DNA of 22,911 nt. Source: Hofstenia miamia. Taxonomy: Eukaryota; Xenacoelomorpha; Acoela; Hofsteniidae. Every line of letters begins with the position of its first letter. Positions within the stretch are counted from its first letter, which is position 1. The position numbers were made by a program, and so were the translations under genes. Where the stretch lies: assembly GCA_900660155.1 (NCBI GenBank), contig CABFPE010000183.1, positions 852,698-875,608 on the forward strand. Reading direction: 5' to 3'. Under the pieces are notes generated by a model, which saw nothing but the letters and a program-made list of their open reading frames with translations, made no database searches and was not told where the DNA came from. Shown here piece by piece: positions 1 through 8,866 of the stretch.

Positions 1-1
1 G

Positions 2-236
2 TGTTGTGGAGATCGGCTTTGGGCAGGAGCCCATGGAACAACCGAAGAGGAAACATCATACTGCCCAGTCACCTAAACAGTGATGGTTATTACCTGAGTA
101 CTTAATTAACGTAACTAGTTAATAAGAAAGAGAAATTTGATGTATCAACAAATGGGTAACACCTCACCCGCAGTTTACTAAGCATCCCTTAACAGTGATT
201 AAACACGGCGTAACAAGCTAGGTGGAGGATGTTACA
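2..236 (-). repeat. LTR, family A, copy 1, inserted in a reverse transcriptase remnant
   Basis: Read on the minus strand this block starts TGTAACATCCTCCACC and ends CTCCACAACA, the TG...CA ends of an LTR. A second copy lies at 19017-19254 in the opposite orientation. Shared blocks include GCGGGTGAGG, TCTTATTAACTAGTTA, CACTGTTTAGGTGAC and GCCGATCTCCACAA. It begins abruptly after the reverse-transcriptase codons that end near 237. No polypurine tract precedes it, so it is a solo LTR or a 5' LTR inserted into an older pol gene, not that gene's own 3' LTR. The other flank is outside the window, so a target-site duplication cannot be tested. Confidence 0.75.
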
Positions 237-512
237 TATACATAGCCTGTGTTTGTCTCCCTGTTTCACAAATACCATTGGTGCAGTGTATGGACTTTCA
301 CTGCATTGTATTATTTTGTTGTCAATTAATTCATTGAGTATCCTGTTGTATTTGTCCTTCATTTGCTCTGGTACTCACCTTGCTGGCACCTTTATCAGCT
401 TGTTCATTGTCGTAATAATCCTGTGTGTTTTGCCTATCACTTGTCCCACACTTATTTCTCCATAATTGAATATCAGTTTGTGTCTCTCTAGCACCTCTCA
501 AAGTTGTTGGAA
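237..512 (-). pseudogene. Ty3/gypsy reverse transcriptase, N-terminal fragment
   Basis: Minus-strand translation gives the classic start of a Ty3/gypsy RT domain: an H-[KR]-I-x-T-like stretch, a P-A-R-stop-V-P stretch, a helix of the E-L-I-D-N-K-I-I type, then SPYTAPMVFVKQGDKHRLC. This corresponds to the family motif SPW-S-P-VVLVKKKDG-x-R-C-V-D. An in-frame TGA interrupts the R-V-P motif, and the frame differs from the upstream linker ORF. The domain stops at 237, where LTR copy A begins, so the catalytic YxDD region is absent from the window. The fragment is dead as a polymerase. Confidence 0.8.
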
Positions 513-1028
513 TTATGCTTTGCTCAAATGTTGGTATTCCTCCTCCAATAGTTTGGGTATCTTGTACTGGTCTTCCTCTATGGCTTTCGTCCCTCTGCCC
601 TCAAGTCGGCTGTGGGGAGTACTCACTACATTGATGGTTTTTGTCCACTCGCCCTCGAGTTGGCAGTGTGGAGTATCTCCTGTTTTCATTTGTAAGTCCT
701 CGAGTCGACCATAAAAAAAACTCTGCTCATCAATGTCTTCCATTGCTCTCCAAATAGCTTTGATACTAGATCTGACATACTGTCCGAACATTAGTACATT
801 TGTTTTCTTCATGTTGATATTACAATTTGTTGCATTTAGTATTGGGACCATTCCTCTGCCATTCTTTATCACACACATGCTTGATGGCATCAGCACTCTT
901 TTTGAATTGATCCCTTTGTATTTATAAATCATTATATCTGCCATTATCATTTCTTCTGTTTTCACTCCATGCATCCTCCATTGATACAGTTGCAGTTTTA
1001 TATCTTCCTCTAGTTCGAGGACTATCAT
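513..1028 (-). pseudogene. Ty3/gypsy pol fragment: linker between protease and reverse transcriptase
   Basis: Open minus-strand frame of 171 codons between the protease and the RT start on the same strand. It is charged, with no transmembrane segment. Such spacer sequence between the PR and RT domains is usual in Ty3/gypsy Pol and is poorly conserved, so the assignment rests on position more than on motifs. The open frame ends just before 513 while RT coding resumes in another frame near 490, so there is a frameshift between them. Upstream, the protease C-terminal coding ends in TGA near 1070, implying another break. Confidence 0.6.
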
Positions 1029-1074
1029 TGATGGTTTTCCTTCTTGCTCTTCGATTTTGATTTCCTCTTCTCAT

Positions 1075-1527
1075 ACTTTGATAGTTCTGTCAGCATAATT
1101 TATTACACATCCATTCTTCATCAGGAAATCATCCCCTAGTATCACCTCATAAGGCAGTAAGTTGTTATGGGTGCCTATTACTACTAGTGTTTGTTTGAAG
1201 GTTGTATTTGCTATTCTAATTTTTTACTGCCTTGATCTTGCCTTTTGTGTCTATGTACTCTCCAGATGCATTAATTAGTCTTTTGCTCAAACACTGTAAA
1301 TCTTCTTGTTTAAATCCCAATTTTGTCATGCACTCATCTGTTATTATCGATGTTGCTGCTCCTGTATCAATTGTTGCTTTCATTAAAATTCCATTTATCA
1401 TTATTGTTATTGTGTTAATGTTGTCCAGGTTCATCATGATCATTATAGGTGCTTGGTTTTTTACCAATTCTGATTCAGATTCAATAATGTCTTTGTCATC
1501 ACAATACACTTCTTCCTCTCTGATCAT
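1075..1527 (-). pseudogene. Ty3/gypsy retropepsin-like aspartic protease, frameshifted
   Basis: The open frame 1216-1527 contains the active-site signature ATIDTGAATSIIT (Asp-Thr-Gly-Ala) in its second half, following a beta-strand-like stretch, as expected for a retropepsin of about 100-120 residues. It ends in a TAG just after a run of six A's (minus strand GTAAAAAATTAG). In the next frame downstream the family C-terminal motif is plain: a V-I-L-G-D-D-F-L stretch near 1120-1145. One indel in the A-run therefore splits a once-continuous protease. In the element this enzyme would have cleaved Gag-Pol. It follows a zinc-knuckle remnant directly, as in Ty3/gypsy. Confidence 0.85.
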
Positions 1528-1690
1528 ATTAATTTGCTTTCTACATTCATCCTTTCTGTGCCCCTTCTGTCCACAAGCATAGCCCTTTATGTCTCTTTCT
1601 CTTACTTTCTTTGATTTGAAAAATCAATAGCTGCATTTGCCAGAGTGTGGAATCACGATTCTGAGATGATAGCATTGCGTCAAAACCTAA
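1528..1690 (-). pseudogene. Gag nucleocapsid remnant with a damaged CCHC zinc knuckle
   Basis: In frame with and directly upstream of the protease lies GYACGQKGHRKDEC, a retroviral-type CX2CX4HX4C knuckle in which the first Cys is replaced by Gly (GGC). The remaining Cys, His, Cys and spacing fit. About 30 codons further upstream, beyond a TGA and in a different frame, is a gag-like stretch (F-D-A-M-L-S-S-Q-N-R-D-S-T-L-W-Q). The region is cut off at 1690 by the plus-strand LTR starting at 1691, so most of Gag is missing. Confidence 0.7.
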
Positions 1691-1974
1691 TGTATCATCT
1701 GCTACCAAGCATTGACATAGATTAAATTATTCTTTTAAATCATTGTTCTTCATTCTAAGCAGGTAGGGATGTACGTATGTTAACTATTTACTCCAATGTT
1801 GTATCTGTTTTGGTTAATCTTCACTTAACTAAATTAACTGGATACTGTTTAGGTACCCTGCCATTGTAGCTCTGCTCCGTGATTTGGGTATGGCCTATGG
1901 CTAAGTCCAATCTCTGAATCACCTCACTTGTGTTTCCATCACTGATTAAATGGTTCCAAGCCTCAGCTCAACAA
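1691..1974 (+). repeat. LTR-like repeat, family B, copy 1
   Basis: Starts TGTATCATCTGCTACCAAG and can end either at ACCTCA (1926) or at CTCAGCTCAACA (1974), the latter being a better LTR terminus. A same-orientation relative lies at 18756-19010, sharing ATCTGCTACCAAG, ACTGTTTAGGT, TCTCTGAATC and CTCAGCTCAA in the same order. The ACTGTTTAGGT block is also in family A, so A and B look like related LTR subfamilies. Its left edge coincides with the abrupt end of the minus-strand gag remnant, consistent with insertion. I see no target-site duplication at either candidate boundary. Confidence 0.55.
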
Positions 1975-3076
1975 TGTTCTTATGTGTTCCCTATCCTAAC
2001 TCAATGTAGTTCTCAATGCTATTTGTAACTGACTTAAACTCAATTTGTAATGTGTATTTATGTCACTTTGCAACCTTGCAATGTCACTAGCTGCTTAATA
2101 ATTATTACTTTAGCCATTACCAAAAACTATTAGCTTTAAATAAGTTAATTAAAATAAGTTACATAATAACTTGCAGCTTCCTACCTTACATTTAAATATC
2201 TATAATACATGTTCAGTCTATTTATCAGTCTATTATGGGTCACCTAAGTCTATAAGATAAAATATGTATAATCTACAGTAGGCTATCTAGCCCTTTTGCT
2301 GATATTAATTATTAGATATAAATATTAGATGTAAATGAAAGAATCAGTAGCCAGCTAAATGGGGAAAACTCCTATTCATATACCTAACATAAATGCAGGT
2401 TCATGGTTTGGATCAAGGACCCTCGAGTTGCTCCCAATGTGTGCCCAAACCACTACTACTGCATTTACCATTTAGCTTGACATTCTGTATAAAAAATCAA
2501 ACCAATATAAAATCATAAGAATAAGATTTTCAAAGAATTTACTTCAACACATTCCAAATTGATTTACACTTTATTTATAGTTAATTTTGAAAAAGTACCT
2601 GTCATTCAAAATTCAAATTTAGGTTGCCTGCCAAAATGGCTGAAAATAATGGAAGCAAATTGGCCCCATTTGTTTTATTAAAATTTGATGACAAGTACTA
2701 ATTTGCTATATTATTACTTGGTTGCATTTTACAAAGATAATTCTGATAATTAAACTTAAATTATTTTTTAATTAATAATCATAATTCAATCTTAGTTTCA
2801 ACTAATCATCTGATCTTCTTTCTTCATTAGCAGCATTATGCTTTGGATTATCCTACCCTAATTGACTCCATGCCTAAGAGAGTGGCAGCAAAAGGAGGAG
2901 GCGAGTCATAAGTCTTCCTCAATAAAAAATTATCATTTAAAACACTCATGAATTGTATGCAGAAACTGAATTTTGCAAAAGATATTGATCTATCATTCAC
3001 CTATTTGAAATTCAATTTATATTATATTTGTGCTATCTTTGGAGGCAGCTTTATTTCATTTTTTAAATTGCTAAGA
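1975..3076. other. AT-rich non-coding stretch
   Basis: About 1.1 kb of strongly AT-rich sequence with many stop codons in all frames. No protein motif, RNA gene or long repeat is recognised. Part of 2948-3076 is open in the frame of the following transposase, but it shows no family motif before the Met at 3077. Confidence 0.6.
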
Positions 3077-3741
3077 ATGGAATACTTGATCAGTGAGAAA
3101 ATTACCATAACTGCATGGATCATTTCGTTCAAAAATGAAAGCATCAAATCATGTAGTCGAAAATTTGCTCAAGGCTACAACAAGCCATGACCTGCACAAA
3201 CAACATTAATCCATTGGAAGCAAAAGTTTTTGGAGCATGGATTCCTTGTCTCAGAGAGATCTCACAGTGGAAGACCTGTCTCTGTGTCTGGTGATGATGT
3301 AAAAGCAGGTATATTGGCAGATATAAATGAGGATCCTACGACTTTGACTCACAGACTGAGCCTGCTATTCCTCAAACAACCATGTGCCACATTCTGAAAA
3401 ATGCAGTAATGCATCCCTATAAACCTCAGTATTTGCAATTTATCAATGAAGATGACAATGACAGGCAATGAGAGTTCTGTGAACTAATGTTACAAAAGTT
3501 TGCAAATGATCCTGCATTTCTTTGGAAATTAACATTATCAGATGAGTGTGTCTTCACCTTAAATGGTACTGTCAACAAGCACAATGTGCATTACTGGTCA
3601 GAAGAAAATCTACGTCGCCGCATCTGTGACCCAGGAAAAACTCTTTCATTGACTGTCTGGGCTTGCATCAGCTTCACCAGTGTTAATTCTTTTGACATCA
3701 GCAAGGGCACGATGAATGGTGAGATATTGCATGTATATTAG
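3077..3741 (+). pseudogene. mariner/Tc-like DDE transposase, degenerate and truncated (copy 1)
   Basis: Pieces in order match the mariner-type transposase layout. First comes an N-terminal helix-turn-helix stretch from the Met at 3077 with R-K-F-A-Q-G-Y and T-L-I-H-W-K-Q-K-F-L-E-H-G. Then follow the linker S-H-S-G-R-P-V-S-V-S and a second HTH ending in Q-T-T-M-C-H-I-L-K. The start of the catalytic core is F-C-E-L-M-L-Q-K-F, then LSDECVFTLNGTVNKHNVHY, whose D is the first catalytic residue. A TGA at 3188 (between N-K-P and P-A-Q), a frameshift near 3365 and a TGA near 3470 break it. Coding stops at 3741, before the second and third catalytic acidic residues, so the enzyme is inactive. Confidence 0.8.
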
Positions 3742-3847
3742 CAATAAATGGTTTATTGAAATTTTTACATTTCTAATTGATGAAGACTTATGACTCACCA
3801 TGTAGTACTAGTTTGTTTAATGTGTATTTTTTTCTGTCTTCTGCTAT

Positions 3848-3875
3848 ACAAGGGTTGTGCAATAAGTTTTTAGAT
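3848..3875 (+). repeat. candidate mariner terminal inverted repeat
   Basis: TACAAGGGTTGTGCAATAAG followed by TTTTTAG resembles mariner terminal repeats, which are typically a TA target followed by a GGTTG...CAAAAGTTTT-type sequence. It lies about 230 bp upstream of the second transposase remnant, a normal distance for a mariner 5' end. I did not find a convincing inverted partner downstream, so this is tentative. Confidence 0.35.
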
Positions 3876-4084
3876 GTGCATATGGTAGGTGCAGTTGAAA
3901 CACTTATATGCTGGATTTCTAATCTATGATATTTGAAGAAGTGACTTGCATGATTACAGCCTACACAATCATTTATAAGCAACACTACACATGAAAGAAG
4001 TAGTTGTGTTTTATTTATTTAATGATTAATGATAGAGCTCAGCAGAGAAAATTAGAGAGCAATGATTTTGTATGACTTTAATAG

Positions 4085-4390
4085 TGGTTTAATCATTAGG
4101 AAAGCTATGAATGGCTCACAGCAGCTTTCAGTGATCAAGATTGTTCAAGAGCAACCATTTTCAACTGGTTTGCAGAATTTCTTCATGGGTGGCAATCACT
4201 TGAAGATGATGAATGCTGTGGCAGAACAATTTCAGAAACAGGTGAAAAACATGTTGCTGCTGTGAAGACAAAGGTGGATGAAGATGTGAGAGTTACAGTT
4301 AGCCAGATAGAGCAGGAGTTGGGCATTTCATCAAGAAGTGTGAGAATGATATTGTTTGAGTGAATATTGCAGGAGCAATGCCTAAAAATA
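4085..4390 (+). pseudogene. mariner transposase N-terminal fragment (copy 2)
   Basis: The plus-strand frame around 4100-4360 reads like the mariner/SETMAR DNA-binding domain. It runs E-S-Y-E-W-L-T-A-A-F, then SRATIFNWFAEF, then S-L-E-D-D-E-C-C-G-R-T (family: SLEDDERSGRP), then a second HTH with V-S-Q-I-E-Q-E-L-G-I-S and S-V-R-M-I-L. A TGA follows near 4361. The open frame starting at the ATG at 4062 is a different frame and does not carry these motifs. No catalytic core is present. Sequence and linker differ from copy 1, so the two fragments come from different mariner-type lineages. Confidence 0.75.
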
Positions 4391-5014
4391 GATATTTGGA
4401 GAAAAAATTTGTGATTCCCACAAAATGGCTTAAAAATTTTAGACAATTTTTGCATTTTTCATATATTATATAGAAATTTCCTAGCATTGTCTGCATAAGT
4501 TCAAATTGCTAGATATTGCTTTTTTTTTTCATAGCATTAATAAATAGCTCATTAATTAATTAATTTCTTCTATCAAATGTATAGTTTCATTCAGTGCTGC
4601 AATTTGGAGAGTAATAAAATAGTATTAGCAAAAGTTTTTCCTCCATTAACAGCAAAACAAAAAATGAACTTCATGCACAAAGCTCAGCAAAAAGCTTGGA
4701 AAAGAGGGCATAAAGCACACTGAATTTTCAGACCCTAGCATTTGATTTTGCACAAAATCCATTCTAAAATTTGTAATGTATTTAAGTTTCTGCAATGAAT
4801 TTGAGAATCCAAAGATAAAGAATTCTGATAACAAATTGAAAGAAAATTTTCCATTGCTAATATATACATAATAATGTTATGAAATATATCATATGATTTG
4901 GAATTAAATTTTTTTCTGTGTTATAAATCATTTTTGAAATTGCTGGAATCAATTTATAAAATATAGCTATTTAAGGAACAATGAAATTATTGATTGTAAA
5001 CTACTGTTAACTTT
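4391..5014. other. intergenic AT-rich stretch downstream of the GPCR
   Basis: AT-rich, with short A and T runs and no recognised gene. The 3' untranslated region of the minus-strand GPCR must lie here (just below 5015), but I could not single out a convincing polyadenylation signal. Confidence 0.5.
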
Positions 5015-5356
5015 CTATAAACTGTATCTATATGAAGTGTTTAAAATTTTACACCTTAGCAATTTGAGGATAGCCAAGCGGAAGTTCCTGTTCATGATTG
5101 AATAAATTACAGGATTGACCATGTAATTTGAACAAATCATTATTGACTCAAACAGATAGTAGCTATGATCCAACTTATCATGTTGGTCATACAAATTGAT
5201 TACTATATATGGAGCATTACAAATTAAAAATACTAAGAACATTGCAAAAAGCATAATTGCTAATTTTGCTTTTTCATCAATTGATCTTCTCATGGTTGTT
5301 GTTGATGTTCCAGTTTCCATTTCCATTTCAGCTATGCGTTTTTTAGTAGATCTTAC
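5015..5356 (-). CDS. GPCR exon 3 (ICL3, TM6, TM7, C-tail)
   Basis: Acceptor ttgtttag|GTAAGA at 5357-5358 opens 113 codons plus stop in phase 0. It encodes a basic ICL3 start (R-S-T-K-K-R), a Thr/Met-rich loop, TM6 with FLICNAPY, TM7 with NPVIY, and a short tail N-R-N-F-R-L-A typical of helix 8. Confidence 0.93.
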   Translation of the reverse strand, partial: VRSTKKRIAEMEMETGTSTTTMRRSIDEKAKLAIMLFAMFLVFLICNAPYIVINLYDQHDKLDHSYYLFESIMICSNYMVNPVIYSIMNRNFRLAILKLLRCKILNTSYRYSL

Positions 5357-8300
5357 CTAAACAATAAAATGTTTTACTCTTACTTGAATATTAAATGTAC
5401 TGCATTTTGTACATTTGTCGTACTAATAGTAGTAAATAGATTTATTCACTAATAAAAAATAACTAAAAATTATGCAAAAACACTATTTATTTAAATCGTG
5501 AGATATTGACACAATTACTGGTGTGAACGTGGTTGAAAAATTGAACCTTTCTTCATATTTTTCTTTGAAAATTCTGATTTTTTAAAAAAATCTCTCTACT
5601 TAATGTGCAGGTGTCAAAAACTCTAATGCAAATGCAATGATCAAGTACTTTAACATTTTCTATTTATGTAACTGAGGTGACACTTTTCAATTTTGTAATG
5701 CTTTTAAATTTTGGATGCTTTTTTTATTTCGTGAGTTATAAGAAGCTATTATAAATTGAGCAATAAATTATTGGGCTGCATAAGATTGATAATGGCACTA
5801 AAATTTTAGCCTATATTTTAATGCTAAGCCAAGAAGTGGAGGATATCCTGAGGTTCCATATTTTTAAGCAGCTAGTGGTTATTTTCTTTTTAATATTTAG
5901 CATTATTGATTGGAAAGCATTTGGCAAGTAATATGGCAAGCAATTAGTAAAAATATGGCAAGTGAAATATTACAATATGCATGAAAATCTGTATTAATTT
6001 TTACTATAATTTTAAACATTTAAGTCATTATTATATATTGATATGAACCATATGAATAACAAAATATCTTCAACCTTTTTTATAATTAAATCAAATTTTA
6101 AGAAAGTATGTAAACATATTTAATACAAAATAAAAATATTTATTCTATCATATGAAGTAAGTATTCAAACATTATTTACAAAAATGAAAATGTGAACATG
6201 CCATCTTGTGAAGACTGAAGTGCTCCTAAATTATGAAAGCTTAAAATTTAAGAGAATAGTTTACCTGATCCAAATGTGTAAGAGCAGCTGATTACTGGCA
6301 AGTTATGTCTGTTTCCCTTGATTCTTCAGGTATGGCGTACTTGGAGATCCTAAAATATTAATTACTAATATACAACTGAATAAATATTTTTATGGTGATT
6401 TAGTGTGTGTTTGTAAAAATATGTTACTAATATAGTTTCATTACTTCAAACTAGCATGCACATATATATATATATATATATATATAGGGTTGTTTTTTTT
6501 GTAAAATTTACCACACCACAACTTACCATTGCCTAAGTGTAATAACAAGTACTATACATTCAAATTTTAAATCATGAAGATGTTCAAATTCCATATCCTT
6601 GACACATTCAATCATTACCTAGGTCACACAACTACTGGAAAATGCTTGCGCTTTATGTAATATGTATAGCATATAATGTCAATTCAAATTTATGTAATTA
6701 AACTATTTTGCTGCTATAACTTAGCACATTATGATAAATATTATTGGTTATTTATCACAAGTGAGCATCATTTTAAAATATATGAAATTCTAATAAGTAA
6801 TGCAACTTATAGAAATCACTAACCTGCTGCAGATTATGTTGATCACTGAGTCGTCAACTGGATAGTTGTTGAGGTTAGGTCCCAAATTGCAAAAAACGTT
6901 CCAGATTTTCCTGAATTCATCATAATTACATCTCAAATCTCTTTCTTTAAATATCAATTTTGATGCGAATGTTTGGATTTGCATAGAGAACTTTTCCAAT
7001 AATTGGATTTGCAAAACTTCTACCAGTGACTCATTAACTGATCAGGAATGAATTCACGTTCATACGCATTTTGTAATGTAACTACCACCACAACTACGAT
7101 TGCTAGAATGCATAGCAAAATAGCGCAGTAACTGCCGAACATAGTGTTTTATACATGAAATATTTTGTGCAAAATATTTCTGCCACGTGATGGCGTACGA
7201 AAATAGATTCTGACAGCTATCTTAATACATGCGATAAAAATTATTTTAACGATTGCGTTAAATAGACTGTTATTTTATGATCTTCCGAAGTCTTTCTGTA
7301 TGACAAAGCAATGCACATTGTAGAGCTGCTGTTCTTCAACTTCAAGAAAAGTAGTTGATAGAATTTTGAGGAAATTTCAGTTTTATGCACTTTGAGATCA
7401 AAAACCCCAGAGCAAATAGCATTAAGATTCTCAAATGAAATTCAGTTGCTCCGATTAGTTTAAGTAGTTATTGAATCATTTGTTGTACATCGAATCAAAT
7501 TTAAAGTGTTTCAGGAAATTGCTACATGTACAAATTACTATAAAAATTAGATAAAGACATTTTGAAAGACTAGCATGCTTAAAAAATTTTCAACAGAATT
7601 TTTAAGAATTTGTTATTTCTTATTGTATAATGCTTGCTAAGCTTTCCATGCTATGATATAATGCTTGCAAATATATGGATAACTAAATTGTGATATTATA
7701 TTTGGCAAGCAATGCCAGCAATGATATTATGCTTTCCAAGCAATGTATACCACTTTGAATAGGGTCTATTCCCGCCAAGAGAACGAGATATCAAATTTAT
7801 AGATTTGCTACATGCTAGAGAGGCCTGGAACGAGATGCAACACTGGGTACTGGTAAAACTTTTGCGGGTACAACCGGATAAGCGGACTGGAAAAGTCTTA
7901 CCCACACAGCATTAAAATACAATCACAAAGAAAAAAGTTATTAAAGAGCTAAGTAAGAAATTTAAATTTTCAAAATAAAATGAAACTTTCAAAACAGAAA
8001 ACCGTCAAATTGTTATATGGAGGTACCATGAATTCGTAGTTACCAAATGTTAAAAAAATTTCCCAAACATATCCACATGTATATATATATAATATAGTGT
8101 CTCTTGAATTGTAAAATTATGTATATGCATAATTAGAAATACATACCGCTTTAAAGATTTGAAAATAACAAAATAGGTTAATGCAAATTGGTAGCAGTTC
8201 GAAGATTGGAATTGCAGTATCAATAAGTGCACGGCTTTGACTTCGTGACATTCCACAAGCCTTAAGCTTGACACTATAGCAAAGATAACCCCAAATTTTA

Positions 8301-8817
8301 AAAAATGGAAAAATAAGCAGAATTAACGGCAACAGCCATGTTAAAACAATGATAATGATGGCAATGGGAACGTTATATCTTCCTAGCTTCCGATATAAAT
8401 CTTTTTGAGAAATTGAAAGGTATCTCAGTACACTTAGAACTGTTATGCTTAAAAGTGAAGTGTATAAAGTTTCATAAATGACAAATGCATCTAATCTACA
8501 GGCGTACTTCCAAGGGACGTCATGCTAAAATAAGATATTGAAAGTTTTATAAATAGCTTAAATATATTATATCAAAATTATAATTAAGTGACATTTTTGT
8601 AATTTAAATTTTAGTAATAAGCTGGACGAGCTTGAACTTGTTTAAATATGTATTATTGCCAAATTCAAAAATATAATTTATTGCTATTATTGCAAGCAAA
8701 ATAGATGGAATGACAAAGCATATATTTCACACACACAATTTATTTTAAAATTTTAATCTTTAACTAAATAAGTATACTTTGTTAATGCAACCGCGGACTC
8801 CGAGATAAAACAACAGC

Positions 8818-8866
<49 letters not shown>

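Noticed and set aside
229..927. Plus-strand open frames in 229-465, 466-714 and 733-927
   Set aside because: They are antisense to the better-supported minus-strand Ty3/gypsy linker and reverse-transcriptase remnants.
1232..1582. 116-codon plus-strand open frame
   Set aside because: It is the complement of the protease and zinc-knuckle region, whose motifs are on the minus strand.
3788..4834. Minus-strand open frames opposite and downstream of the mariner remnants
   Set aside because: Hydrophobic-looking by-products of AT-rich sequence, antisense to recognisable transposase motifs, with no domain of their own.
7696..7905. GC-richer patch with a 69-codon minus frame and, on the plus strand, a GTGKTF-like string resembling a Walker A motif
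   Set aside because: The plus frame ends a few codons later and no other helicase or ATPase motif lies nearby; most likely chance.
8050..8332. Two overlapping ATG-started minus-strand ORFs of 74 and 71 codons
   Set aside because: They are an out-of-frame shadow of, and an in-frame run-on from, GPCR exon 2 into the intron; the spliced exon explains the coding signal.
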